Below, piece by piece: positions 16,491 to 25,343 of a stretch of 64,000 nucleotides of DNA (the first letter of the stretch is position 1; each line of letters begins with the position of its first letter). The stretch covers positions 1-64,000 of the forward strand of contig USQQ01000005.1 in assembly GCA_900556875.1 (NCBI GenBank), written 5' to 3'. Under the pieces are notes generated by a model. It saw only the letters and a program-made list of their open reading frames with translations. It searched no databases and was not told the origin of the DNA. This stretch comes from an uncultured Collinsella sp. Lineage in GTDB: Bacteria > Actinomycetota > Coriobacteriia > Coriobacteriales > Coriobacteriaceae. The position numbers were made by a program, and so were the translations under genes.

Positions 16491-17155
16491 GCGCGATGAA
16501 GAAGACCCTGTGGACGAGAAGATCGGCGCTCGCGCTTTTTTGCTGTGCTGCTGCCGGCCTTGCGGGCATGAGGGTGAGCGTCGTTAACGGGAACCGGACG
16601 GTCATTCCTGAGAAATATTACGCGGAGGGCGAATGGCTCTCGATGGATGGAGCGTTTCTGGGGTCGAAGGATGTGGTGACTGATGGGTATTCGTTTTGCA
16701 TAGACGGGGCAGAGTTGCTCACGCCGCGCGAGTATCTCAAACGAGCACATGACGATTATTCAAAATATGGCACCGTGGATACGAAAACGAGACTGAAGGA
16801 TGCCGACATCACGTGCGTTATCGCCGTAAAGATGCGTGTCAGAAATAGGGATAATATCGACGGTGGAATCAAAGCGTATGTTTGGCATCTGGTTCCGGAG
16901 TCTGCGCCAAACTATGATTTTGTAGTCAATACCGATCTGATAACGCAAGCCATGCCGGTCCTTGGCGGCTCTGCTGCGTTTGCCGTGGAGGTTGGGGCAG
17001 AAAACGAGTTGCTCGTCCCATTTATGATGCAGAACACCAACGACTATTTCGAAGGTTACGAGACCGTCCGTTTTGAGAAAGCATTTCCCGGGACTTACAC
17101 GATGAAGATGACCGATCTGCCGGAGCGGAGGCTCTTAAGGTTTGAAGTGAAATAG
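16487..17155 (+). CDS. Exported protein of unknown function in the ABC cluster
   Basis: 222 residues from a GTG start that overlaps the ATPase stop (ATG 16496 is an equal alternative). The N-terminus has a basic stretch (KKTLWTRR) and a hydrophobic segment (ALALFCCAAAGLAG) that fits a signal peptide or anchor; LFCC is not a clean lipobox. The rest is soluble, with alternating strand-like sequence. I do not recognise the family. Translational coupling ties it to the transporter, perhaps as an extracytoplasmic accessory or immunity protein. Confidence 0.7.
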   Translation: MSAMKKTLWTRRSALALFCCAAAGLAGMRVSVVNGNRTVIPEKYYAEGEWLSMDGAFLGSKDVVTDGYSFCIDGAELLTPREYLKRAHDDYSKYGTVDTKTRLKDADITCVIAVKMRVRNRDNIDGGIKAYVWHLVPESAPNYDFVVNTDLITQAMPVLGGSAAFAVEVGAENELLVPFMMQNTNDYFEGYETVRFEKAFPGTYTMKMTDLPERRLLRFEVK

Positions 17156-17193
17156 CTCGAGAGCAAGGCAAAACGGGTCCATTGGCGGTACGC

Positions 17194-17231
17194 GCGCCCG
17201 ATTCCAGGCGCCCCGGCCCGGAATCGGGCGC
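17194..17231. terminator. GC-rich dyad between convergent genes
   Basis: A perfect 12-bp stem GCGCCCGATTCC / GGAATCGGGCGC with a 14-base loop, between two genes that converge. There is no U-tract on either side, so it is only a possible bidirectional terminator. Confidence 0.45.
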
Positions 17232-17260
17232 GGGACGAGGCGCCTTCGGTGTCGGCCGGC

Positions 17261-17977
17261 CTACCGCTTCTTCTTGCTCTTCTTCTGCTTGCGCTGCTTG
17301 CCCTTGGTCTCCTGGGGCTTGTCGCCCTGTTTTGCTTCGGCAGCGGCCTTTTCTGCCTTCATCTTCTTGCGTTTGGTCTCGATGCGGAGTTTTTTGTTGA
17401 TGCGCGCCTTAAGGAAGGGACCGAACTGCTCGGCATCGCCGCGGACAAAGGTGTCCTTAGGGATCGTCACGCCCTGGTCGGCGAACATGGCCACAAAGAT
17501 GCGCTCGCCGTCGAGCACGTGGTCGAGCTTTTCAAACGGGAAGAACTGCGACTTGCCGCTCGTGCCCCAAACCATCAGGCCGTCCTCGTTGGCGGCGACG
17601 CGGCGATAGCGGCCACCCATGGACTCGTCGGCCTCAACGGCGTCGATAAAGTCGCGGGCGAGGGTGTGGTGCAGGTTTTTGCTCCACCAGGCCAAAAAGG
17701 CGCCGAATACGATCAAGACGACGCCAAACTTGATCCAGTTGCCGCCGGCCACCAGCATGCCGATGCCGATGAGCGCGGCAATTGCCGCGGCGACATACAG
17801 CGAGCCGCGACGCCTGGGCGAGGCGACCAGGCGGGCGAAGTCGGTGACGAGGTCGTTTTCGTATTGGTACTCGTTGAGGTACAGGATGCCGTCGTCGGCT
17901 GCGGCCTGCTCCTCGAGCGCGACCTCGACCTGGTCGGCTGCTTCGGAGGGAACGAGGTTGCTCTCTGCGTCTGCCAT
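17261..17977 (-). CDS. Membrane protein with YcxB-like domain
   Basis: 238 residues: an acidic N-terminus, two adjacent membrane helices (about 60-100: SLYVAAAIAALIGIGMLVA and FGVVLIVFGAFLAWW), then a soluble domain with DGLMVWGTSGKSQFFPFEKL that resembles the YcxB-like fold, and a strongly basic Lys-rich tail (KGKQRKQKKSKKKR). The function is unknown; a membrane-associated, nucleic-acid- or lipid-touching tail is possible. It is divergent from dnaX with 116 bases between the start codons. Confidence 0.75.
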   Translation of the reverse strand: MADAESNLVPSEAADQVEVALEEQAAADDGILYLNEYQYENDLVTDFARLVASPRRRGSLYVAAAIAALIGIGMLVAGGNWIKFGVVLIVFGAFLAWWSKNLHHTLARDFIDAVEADESMGGRYRRVAANEDGLMVWGTSGKSQFFPFEKLDHVLDGERIFVAMFADQGVTIPKDTFVRGDAEQFGPFLKARINKKLRIETKRKKMKAEKAAAEAKQGDKPQETKGKQRKQKKSKKKR

Positions 17978-18093
17978 GCTCTTTGGACTCCTATCGCGGC
18001 GGGCTCGCCGTACGGGTTATTATGGAATGCAGTATGCCGTGCGACCGCATGGCCGCCGCGGCAACAAGACTCAGTATACCCGGGGGAGCACCC

Positions 18094-20574
18094 ATGGAAT
18101 CGTTGTACCGAAAGTATCGCCCGCTCACCTTTGACTCCGTGGTGGGCCAGCAGCATATCGTCTCGACGCTCGAGCACGCCATCACCGAGGGGCGCCTGTC
18201 CCACGCCTACCTGTTCTGCGGACCGCGCGGCACGGGCAAGACCACCATGGCGCGCATTCTGGCCAAGGCGCTGCTGTGCCGCAATGCCGAGGCGGCGCGC
18301 GCCGAGGGTGCAAGCGGCTGCATGCCCGACGGTACTTGCGAGGAGTGCGAGCTCATTGCCGAGGGTAACCACCCCGATGTCTACGAGCTCGATGCCGCCT
18401 CCCGCACGGGCGTGGACAATGTGCGCGAGGAAATCATCAACTCCGTCAACTTTGCCCCGGTGCGCGGCAAGTACAAGATCTATATCATCGACGAGGTCCA
18501 CATGCTCACGACGGCGGCGTTCAACGCGCTGCTCAAGACGCTCGAGGAGCCGCCGGCACACGTGATCTTTGTGCTGTGCACCACCGACCCGCAAAAGATT
18601 CTGGAGACCATCCTCTCGCGCTGCCAGCGTTTCGATTTCCATCGCATCGGCAACGAGGATATCGAGCGTCGCCTGGCATACGTGTGCGAGCAGGAGGGCT
18701 TCGATTACGACGATGAGGCGCTGGCTATCGTGGCGCGCCATGCCAAGGGCGGTATGCGCGACGCGTTGTCCACGCTGGAGCAGCTGAGCGTCTTTGGCAA
18801 CGGTTCTGTGCATGCGGACGACGCCCGCTCGCTTTTAGGCGAGGTTTCGGACCAGATTCTGGGCGAGTTTTCCCGCGCCATTGCCGATCGCGATGTTGCC
18901 GAGCTCTATGGACTGATCCGTGCGCAGGTCGAGGAAGGAAACGACCTGCTGGAGCTGACGCGCGACCTGGTGGCGCATGTGCGTGACGTGTACGTTGCCT
19001 GCGTTGCCGGTGCCCGTGCCGAGCTGTTTGAGGGCGGCTCCGAGCAGGCCGAGGCGCTTGCTGCCGAGGCCGCTGCCTTTGGCGAGCATCCTGCCGACCG
19101 CCTGGCCCGTGTGCTGACGGTGCTCGACGATGCCGCACTGGAGATGAGGGGCGCGAGCGACGTGCGCCTGGTGCTCGAGATCGCCTGCACGCGCCTGGCA
19201 CGTCCCGAGGCCGATTTAACGATTGAGGCATTGGCCGAGCGCGTGGCCCGCTTGGAGGCCATGGTTGCCAACGGCGCCGTGCCGGCGAGCGTGGCTGCTG
19301 CTCAGGCCGCCGCGCCTGCAGCATCCGTACCCGCTGCTGCCCAACAGCCGACGCTAATTTCGGGCGCTCGTGCTGCCGCTCCGGCGGCATCCGCTGCCCC
19401 CGCTGCTACGTCCGCGCGCCAGGGCGGTATGCCTTGGGACCGTGGTGCTGCTGTTCCGGCTGCCCAGCCTGCGTCCCGTTCTGCGTCCGTGTCAGCTTCC
19501 AAGCCTGCAGCGCCTGCACCTCAGCCTGCGCCGACTCCGACGCCTCAGCCCGTTGCGGCTCCCGCGCCTGCCACCGCTCCGGCACCTAAGCCCCAGTCCA
19601 ACAATGCCGCCCAGGTTGCCGCCGCCGGTACTGCCGAGACGCCCGCGGTCGAGGATGCCGGAGAGCTGCAGCGCAAATGGGCCGAGGTTGTCGAGCGTGT
19701 CAAGGCGCGTCAGGCTTCCTACGCGGGGCTTTTGCTCAATGCCCGCGCCACGGCTGACGACGGCTCCAGGCTCACGGTCTCGTTCCCCGCGGGCTCGACC
19801 TTTGCCATCAAGATGCTTGGACGCGCCGACACGCAGTCGGTGGTCCTGCCGACAGTCAGTGCGGTCTTCGGTCGTCGTACCGTCGACTATGTCCTGGATG
19901 GGGGTGGCACGCCGGCTCCTCAACATGAGGAGCATTCTCCATCTGCACGGGCTGCGGTATCTGCGGACCCGCAACCCGTGTCCTCGGCGGCCCCTGCATC
20001 CTCGAGCGCCAGCGCGACGCAGCCAAAAGCAGCACCGATAGCGGCGCCGACCCCGTCGGCGCCTAAGCCCGTCATGGCCAAACCGGCTGCTCCGACACCC
20101 GCGCCCAAGCCTGCCTCGCCCGCGCCCAAGTCGTCTGACCTGGGCAAAGCCCCCTGGCTGCGCTCCGACAACCCCGCCGGCGCTCCTGCCACGGGCAAGC
20201 TCCCGACCGAGCCCGCGCCCCGAGCGCCCGAGCGCGCGTCCGCTCCCAAGGCTCAGCCCGCCGCGCCGTCTGCGCCATGGGAATCCGAGCAGGTTCCCTA
20301 CGACGATGCCATGGTTGGCGGTTTTGTTGCCGATGCTGGTGGGGACGATCTGCCTCCGTTCGACGTGCCGGGTGCGGCGTCCGCGCCCAAGTCCGCTGCA
20401 ACTGCCCCCAAAGAGGAGGACGCTCCTGCAGCTTCCTGGGAGTCCAACTCCGGTGCGGGCGGCCCCTTCGGCCATCAGGGTGCAGCCCCGAGCATCCCGC
20501 AGACCGAGGACGAGGCCAAAGCCCTCATCCGCAGCGTCTTCGGCCAGTCCACCATCTTCAAGCCGGTGGAGTAG
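18094..20574 (+). CDS. dnaX: DNA polymerase III subunit gamma/tau
   Basis: 826-residue clamp-loader subunit. The AAA+ part (1 to about 370) has Walker A GPRGTGKTT, a zinc-binding Cys cluster (CRNAEAARAEG, then CMPDGTCEEC), DEVHM Walker B and the SRC arginine-finger motif. A long Ala/Pro-rich linker follows, with a conserved island (about 520-610: WAEVVERVKARQASYAGLLL) and further low-complexity sequence. I see no internal A-rich slippery site for a gamma form. The start at MESLYRKYRP matches the family; earlier in-frame starts do not. Confidence 0.95.
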   Translation: MESLYRKYRPLTFDSVVGQQHIVSTLEHAITEGRLSHAYLFCGPRGTGKTTMARILAKALLCRNAEAARAEGASGCMPDGTCEECELIAEGNHPDVYELDAASRTGVDNVREEIINSVNFAPVRGKYKIYIIDEVHMLTTAAFNALLKTLEEPPAHVIFVLCTTDPQKILETILSRCQRFDFHRIGNEDIERRLAYVCEQEGFDYDDEALAIVARHAKGGMRDALSTLEQLSVFGNGSVHADDARSLLGEVSDQILGEFSRAIADRDVAELYGLIRAQVEEGNDLLELTRDLVAHVRDVYVACVAGARAELFEGGSEQAEALAAEAAAFGEHPADRLARVLTVLDDAALEMRGASDVRLVLEIACTRLARPEADLTIEALAERVARLEAMVANGAVPASVAAAQAAAPAASVPAAAQQPTLISGARAAAPAASAAPAATSARQGGMPWDRGAAVPAAQPASRSASVSASKPAAPAPQPAPTPTPQPVAAPAPATAPAPKPQSNNAAQVAAAGTAETPAVEDAGELQRKWAEVVERVKARQASYAGLLLNARATADDGSRLTVSFPAGSTFAIKMLGRADTQSVVLPTVSAVFGRRTVDYVLDGGGTPAPQHEEHSPSARAAVSADPQPVSSAAPASSSASATQPKAAPIAAPTPSAPKPVMAKPAAPTPAPKPASPAPKSSDLGKAPWLRSDNPAGAPATGKLPTEPAPRAPERASAPKAQPAAPSAPWESEQVPYDDAMVGGFVADAGGDDLPPFDVPGAASAPKSAATAPKEEDAPAASWESNSGAGGPFGHQGAAPSIPQTEDEAKALIRSVFGQSTIFKPVE

Positions 20575-20595
20575 CTGCGCAGGCGGGTATACTGC

Positions 20596-21069
20596 TCAAG
20601 AAGAGAACCCCTTGCCCGGGCGCATCTGTATTTCGGACATGTGCAACGTGGTGCCGCGTATATCGCATTCGAGCAGACAGGCGCGTGACGGTCGGCCTAG
20701 GATGCTGAGGTCGATACGATACGTCGCATGGCTGTCCGTGTACTCGACTTGCTCGGCGTTGACGGTTGCTCCGATTGTAAATAAAGAGCCCAGTTCGGCA
20801 TCGACAATCTTGGAGTCCTTTATCTTGACCTTGAACTCTTGGTAGAGGGACGGGCTGTTGTAGTAAATGGTTCGGGTTCCGTCGGTGCATTCATCGGTCG
20901 TCTCCCATTTGACGACGGGCTGGTCCGAGCTGGCTATCAGCAGTTCTGCTCCAAAAGCTATGGCATGGGTGATGATAACCAGTAATACCCAGACGACAAA
21001 GAGATAGAGAACCACATATGCAACGGGGTGTTTTGAGCGGATGTTTTGGAGTACGGCTGGGACATTCAC
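20596..21069 (-). CDS. Small membrane protein of unknown function
   Basis: 157 residues with one N-terminal membrane helix (about 17-43: AYVVLYLFVVWVLLVIITHAIAFGA) and a soluble outward domain containing two Cys. I do not recognise the family. GGAGG lies 9 bases before the start. It is convergent with dnaX, with only 21 bases between the stops, and separates dnaX from ybaB-recR, which are usually contiguous. Confidence 0.65.
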   Translation of the reverse strand: MNVPAVLQNIRSKHPVAYVVLYLFVVWVLLVIITHAIAFGAELLIASSDQPVVKWETTDECTDGTRTIYYNSPSLYQEFKVKIKDSKIVDAELGSLFTIGATVNAEQVEYTDSHATYRIDLSILGRPSRACLLECDIRGTTLHMSEIQMRPGKGFSS

Positions 21070-21418
21070 GAGGGCACCTCCAAATCGTCATCTATGACAA
21101 TCAAATTATACCCAGCCGCCATGCGTGCCGCCTCGAGCAGCGGCTCGGCATTTTGCCATGTAGCCTTGTAGCCCTACGCATAAACTGCCTGGTTCCAGCT
21201 CTGCTAGATGTAGCTTGAGATAATTATGCAACCTTGCATAATTCGACCTTGCATAATCTTGGGCGTGCGTCACGCTCAAGGACATGTATATCGACTGAGG
21301 TAGCGTGTCCGCCCCGCTTGCTTGCCCCGCGCCGTGGTACGATTTTTGAGTTTGAAAGTCCCGTCGCGCTCCGGCTGCCCTTGCAGCTTGTCGCGCGGCC
21401 GCACGTAAAGGAGCCATC
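21070..21418. other. Intergenic region before ybaB
   Basis: 349 bases without a supported gene. It holds the AATTATGCAA palindrome (listed separately) and a plausible -10 TACGAT about 30-35 bases before the ybaB ribosome site. A minus-strand frame ending at 21106 shadows ybaB and has no ribosome site. Confidence 0.5.
21222..21243. promoter_or_regulatory. 22-bp perfect palindrome with extra half-site
   Basis: AATTATGCAA-CC-TTGCATAATT is a perfect 10+2+10 palindrome. A third arm, CTTGCATAATCT, follows at 21248-21259. It looks like an operator with an extra half-site. It lies between a divergent membrane-protein gene and ybaB, so either could be the target. Confidence 0.55.
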
Positions 21419-21739
21419 ATGGCCGGTATGAACATGCAGCAAATGATGAAGCAGGCTCGCAAGATGCAGGAGCAGCTTGCCGCCGCGCAGGAAAACCTTA
21501 AGTCCCAGACCGTCGACGCCTCTGCCGGCGGCGGCATGGTCAAGGTGACCGTTAACGGCGAGATGGAGCTCGTCAACCTCACCATCGACCCCGATGCCCT
21601 CGATCCCGAGGACGTCGATATGCTGCAGGACATGATCATGGCTGCCGTCAACGAGGCCGTCCGCGGTGTCAACGAGCTCGCCAACAAGCAGATGGGCGCC
21701 ATCACCGGCGGCCTCAACATCCCGGGCATGCCGTTCTAA
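21419..21739 (+). CDS. ybaB: YbaB/EbfC nucleoid-associated protein
   Basis: 106 residues, starting [20 protein letters not shown], with the Met/Gln-rich N-terminal helix and the [13 protein letters not shown] core typical of the family. It binds DNA as a dimer and is usually encoded between dnaX and recR. GGAG lies 6 bases before the start. RecR follows after 13 bases. Confidence 0.95.
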   Translation: MAGMNMQQMMKQARKMQEQLAAAQENLKSQTVDASAGGGMVKVTVNGEMELVNLTIDPDALDPEDVDMLQDMIMAAVNEAVRGVNELANKQMGAITGGLNIPGMPF

Positions 21740-21752
21740 GACACGCATATAT

Positions 21753-22349
21753 ATGAGTGTCAACTATAGTCTGCAAAAATTGCTCGATGAGCTGGGCCGT
21801 CTGCCGGGCATTGGTCCCAAGTCGGCCCAGCGCATCGCCTATTACCTGCTCGAGGCCGATGCCGAGGAGGCGCGCCGCCTGGCCGAGGCTATCCTGGAGG
21901 TTAAGCAGGAGGTTCACTTTTGCAGCCGCTGCTTTAACTACGCCACGGCCGACGAGTGCTCCATCTGCCAGGATTCGATGCGCGATACCACTCGCATTTG
22001 CGTGGTGGGCGAGCCGCGCGATGTCCAGGCGATTGAGCGCACGGGCAGCTACCACGGTCTCTACCACGTATTGGGCGGCGTGATCAGTCCCATGGACAAG
22101 ATTGGTCCCGAGCAGTTGCACATTCGTGAGCTGCTGGCACGCTTGGGCCACGAGGACATCCACGAGGTCATCATCGCCACCAACCCCAATATCGAGGGCG
22201 AGACCACGGCGAGCTACCTGGCCCGCACTATCAAGCCGCTGGGCGTTGAGGTATCGCGTCTGGCGAGCGGCCTTCCCGTGGGCGGCGACCTGGAGTATGC
22301 CGACGAGCTTACGCTTGGGCGCGCCATCGAGGCCCGTCGCACGATTTAG
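21753..22349 (+). CDS. recR: Recombination mediator RecR
   Basis: 198 residues, the usual RecR length. An N-terminal helix-hairpin-helix ([17 protein letters not shown]), a four-Cys zinc site ([16 protein letters not shown]) and a Toprim domain ([15 protein letters not shown], then [12 protein letters not shown]) are all present. It loads RecA with RecF and RecO. No strong Shine-Dalgarno is visible, so translation may depend on coupling to ybaB. Confidence 0.95.
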   Translation: MSVNYSLQKLLDELGRLPGIGPKSAQRIAYYLLEADAEEARRLAEAILEVKQEVHFCSRCFNYATADECSICQDSMRDTTRICVVGEPRDVQAIERTGSYHGLYHVLGGVISPMDKIGPEQLHIRELLARLGHEDIHEVIIATNPNIEGETTASYLARTIKPLGVEVSRLASGLPVGGDLEYADELTLGRAIEARRTI

Positions 22350-22424
22350 GTGGCGAGCCTGCTCCTGCCGTATGTCTTCATCGCGACGCACGGGGTAGCC
22401 ATAATTTCCCCGTGCGACTGTAAG

Positions 22425-22440
22425 TTTGTTGTGCAACAAA
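22425..22440. promoter_or_regulatory. Palindromic operator candidate TTTGTTG-N2-CAACAAA
   Basis: Perfect 7-base arms around TG, upstream of the gene at 22595. A related GTTGCGCAAC lies at 22501-22510 and TGTTGCGCAACA precedes the Rrf2 gene at 47482-47493. The three share GTTGNGCAAC and could be sites for one regulator. Confidence 0.5.
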
Positions 22441-22500
22441 GATGCTTTGTATCCGCTTATCGCATGGATGCTTCCACTCGCATCCTTAATTTGCCCATTC

Positions 22501-22510
22501 GTTGCGCAAC
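22501..22510. promoter_or_regulatory. Second GTTGCGCAAC palindrome
   Basis: A 10-base perfect palindrome GTTGCGCAAC, 85 bases before the start of the exported-protein gene and 60 bases after the larger related palindrome. Confidence 0.4.
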
Positions 22511-22594
22511 CTTTTGGGTTCGCTGATACACTCAAATATGGATTCGAATGAATGCGCCGCTCCCGAGCGGCGTGTTTTTGTTGGAGGAGAACGC

Positions 22595-23499
22595 ATGCGG
22601 CCCGGTGGCACTCAGACAAAGCGCGGCGCCGCGGTGCGCATGCGACGCCGACTGGGCTTGGCGCCGCGGGCGTACGCACTGCTGTCTTGCTCGCTGGTGC
22701 TGGTCATAGCTGGCGTTTCTGCCTATGGCATGACCGTGCCGTCCATGATGCAGGCACATGCCGCACGCGAACCGCGCGTGGGGCATGAGGTCAAAAGTGA
22801 CCTGGGGACCACGACTGGATATGCTTGGGCAAGTGTGGTCGCGCATATTGTGTTTGGCACCGGCGACGCGGACGGCGCCGAGGCCCCGGACAACGAAGTC
22901 ACGCTTGCCAATGGCAAAACCATCGTGCTCACCAACACCAAGATCATCGATCGGTTGTCCAACAATAGCGTGGCGGCAACGGTGAATAAGGTCGAGCAGC
23001 AGAAGGAGCAGGACGCCCAGCAGTCCGGAAAGCCCGGTAGCTCGGATACTTCTGGCTCCGGCTCGGATTCGTCGAGTTCGGGCGGCGGCTCTGGGTCGGG
23101 TTCCTCTGCCGGAGGGTCTGGAAACGGCGGCTCGACGGGCGGCAACACTGACAACGATGCAAACTCCGGTGGCCTTTCCGCTGCTGAGGAAGAGAGCATT
23201 CACAGTTGCCTTGTAACCAAGTACAACATGCTCGACGGCTATGTTTCTCGCGCCAATGACGTGGTTTCGACCTATAACTCTACGGGAGATCCCAGGCCGT
23301 GCGACAGCCTGGTCGGGGAGATGTTTGTCATTCGAGCCGAGTTTGGTCGTCAGACATTCTCGCCCCGGTAAAGTGGTATCAGCAGTATGCCAATCTGTGG
23401 GGCTGTTACACCAACCTATGTCAATGGGTCGGCCATTACGGCGATGATGACGTCGCGCTCGGTAACTTCAACAATAACGTGGCGGCGCTTGCCCTATGA
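22595..23499 (+). pseudogene. Exported Gly/Ser-linker protein, frameshifted near 3' end
   Basis: The first frame (22595-23371) gives an N-terminal membrane or signal segment (about 30-55: LLSCSLVLVIAGVSAYGM), a region with VTLANGKTIVLTNTK, a Gly/Ser-rich linker (about 145-190) and part of a Cys-containing C-terminal domain, then stops right after SPR. The next frame continues as VKWYQQYANLWGCYTNL and ends at 23499, overlapping the kinase start by 4 bases. One extra base in the CCCC tract at 23363-23366 would join both frames. I read this as a single gene with a one-base deletion: a true pseudogene, a phase-variable tract or a sequencing error. Function unknown; it is coupled to a kinase. Confidence 0.65.
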
Positions 23500-25340
23500 T
23501 GACCGATCTTGCATCCACCACACCACAATCGCTCGGTCGCGATCCCATGGTCGGCTTGCGCCTGGCGCGTGTCGACGGGTTTGAGCCGGCCATTGCGCTC
23601 GGTCAGGACGAACTGCCTGCCTATCTGCGTCGTTTTACGATGCTGTTTGCCGACGATGCCACCATGCGCCGTGGCGGTATCGGCCGCGTGACGCGTGCCG
23701 TCAACGCCCAAGGCGAGGCCGTAGCACTCAAACAGCTCATCTTGCCGACGCGCGATGAGTTTGACGACGATGCCGCCCATGAGGCGCTGGTCGCCAAGTT
23801 CAAAGCGGCATTTCGCGAGGAATATGAATGCCATCGCGCCCTTTCGGGCCTTAAGGGCTTTCCCCGTCTCTATGGCTGGGGCGAGGTCGACGGTGTGCCT
23901 GCAATTGTCATGGAATGGGTCGAGGGCGAGACGCTTGCCCGCTTGCGTTCGCGACTTGCCGTGGATGATGCCGGACGCCTGTCGCCGCTTGTGGCGGCGC
24001 GTCTGGGTCGCGACCTGTTCGATCTGCTCTGCCGTATGAGCCTGGTGGGCGAGGGCTTTGTCCATCGCGATATCTCGCCCGCTAATATTATGGTGCGTAC
24101 GGCGCGTCTACCGCTTGACCGGCAGCTTGCCGAGGGCACCTTTGACCTGTGCCTGATCGACTTTGGCTCGTCGCTGGCGCTTGAGCCTGCGTCGGCCGTG
24201 GCCGGTACCGGCGGCAAGGCGTCGTTTACGGAGCGCTATGCCACGCTGCGTCGCGCGACGGTTGCCTACGCCCCGCCCGAGATGCTCACCGACGATATTC
24301 CCGACCTGCGCGCTTTGCGTATGTCGCCGGCGATCGACGTCTATGCCGCGGCAAGCACGGTTTACGAGCTCATTGCCGGCGTCGCGCCATACGAAGCCGC
24401 GCCGAGCGCTTCGGGCACCTCGGGTTCGCGCAAAAAGACGCGCGACATCGCCAGCCCCTACCGTCTCAAGATGGACACGCGGCCCGACTATCCCATTGGT
24501 GCCCATGCGCCCGGTTGCGATTTGACTCAGCTGCTTCGTCGTGAGCCCGATGTGGCGCTCGCCGCGGCCGAGCAGGCCCAGCAGCTGGGGCTTGAGCCGG
24601 ATTCCGAGGAGCTACGCGATGCGCTGGCGTTTGTCGATGCCCAGCTGTTCGACGTGGTGATGGCCTGTCTGTCCAGCCATCAAAAAGATCGTCCCGAGCC
24701 GGCGGCGGTCGAGGCGGCGCTCTCGGCGTTTTGTGACCACTATGCGCAAAATGTCGGTCGTTCGCTCCGCGGCGAGCCGCTCACGCCGTGCCCCATGGAT
24801 GCGTCTGGCCGCGCGGTTCGTCGCGCGCTGATGGTCGGCGCGGCGGTCGTCTGTGGCGTGGTTTGGGCTGTGGTCGTGGTTTCGGCCGCGCTGCTGGCGT
24901 CGGGCGCTCGCGTGACGGCGACTTTGGGATCGCTCGTGTGGTCTGGGTCGATACCGGGTATTATTGCCGCACTGGCGTTGGCGCTGCCAGGCATAGCCGG
25001 CGTTGTCGCGGGGGCACTTGCGCGCAATCGGCGCTCGGGCTTCCTGCAGGGTGTGCTTGCGCTTTCTGCCTGCGAGGTTCCGGTGCTGGTTGTGGCTGCA
25101 TGTAGCGTATTTTCCCAACGCGCCGTGATGGGCGGCCTTGTTGCCGCTCTGGTTGCAACCTATACGCTTACGTGGTTTTTGCTTGCGATGGGCTTTGCCT
25201 TTGAACTTCCCGTTTCGGCACCGCGACGCACAAAAGTCCAGATGGCGACTCCGCTTGCCGGTGGAGCCGCAGCTGCCCGTACTTTTGGCGGACCTGTCGA
25301 AGTATCGTCCGATTCTATTTCTACGACCAAGGAGGCCTAG
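23496..25340 (+). CDS. Membrane Ser/Thr kinase-like protein
   Basis: 614 residues. The kinase domain (about 45-395) has GGIGRVTRA, Lys in VALKQLIL, catalytic loop HRDISPANIM and IDFGSS. Ser replaces the catalytic-loop Lys of HRDxK, an unusual change that may alter activity. Four hydrophobic segments follow (about 445-575), so the C-terminus is membrane-embedded. The next gene starts 3 bases downstream and encodes an FHA protein, a likely partner that reads its phosphorylation. The start overlaps the stop of the exported protein's second frame. Confidence 0.88.
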   Translation: MMTDLASTTPQSLGRDPMVGLRLARVDGFEPAIALGQDELPAYLRRFTMLFADDATMRRGGIGRVTRAVNAQGEAVALKQLILPTRDEFDDDAAHEALVAKFKAAFREEYECHRALSGLKGFPRLYGWGEVDGVPAIVMEWVEGETLARLRSRLAVDDAGRLSPLVAARLGRDLFDLLCRMSLVGEGFVHRDISPANIMVRTARLPLDRQLAEGTFDLCLIDFGSSLALEPASAVAGTGGKASFTERYATLRRATVAYAPPEMLTDDIPDLRALRMSPAIDVYAAASTVYELIAGVAPYEAAPSASGTSGSRKKTRDIASPYRLKMDTRPDYPIGAHAPGCDLTQLLRREPDVALAAAEQAQQLGLEPDSEELRDALAFVDAQLFDVVMACLSSHQKDRPEPAAVEAALSAFCDHYAQNVGRSLRGEPLTPCPMDASGRAVRRALMVGAAVVCGVVWAVVVVSAALLASGARVTATLGSLVWSGSIPGIIAALALALPGIAGVVAGALARNRRSGFLQGVLALSACEVPVLVVAACSVFSQRAVMGGLVAALVATYTLTWFLLAMGFAFELPVSAPRRTKVQMATPLAGGAAAARTFGGPVEVSSDSISTTKEA

Positions 25341-25343
25341 GTC

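Noticed and set aside
21106..21729. Minus-strand frame across ybaB
   Set aside because: Most of it shadows ybaB, and the part outside has no ribosome site or family resemblance.
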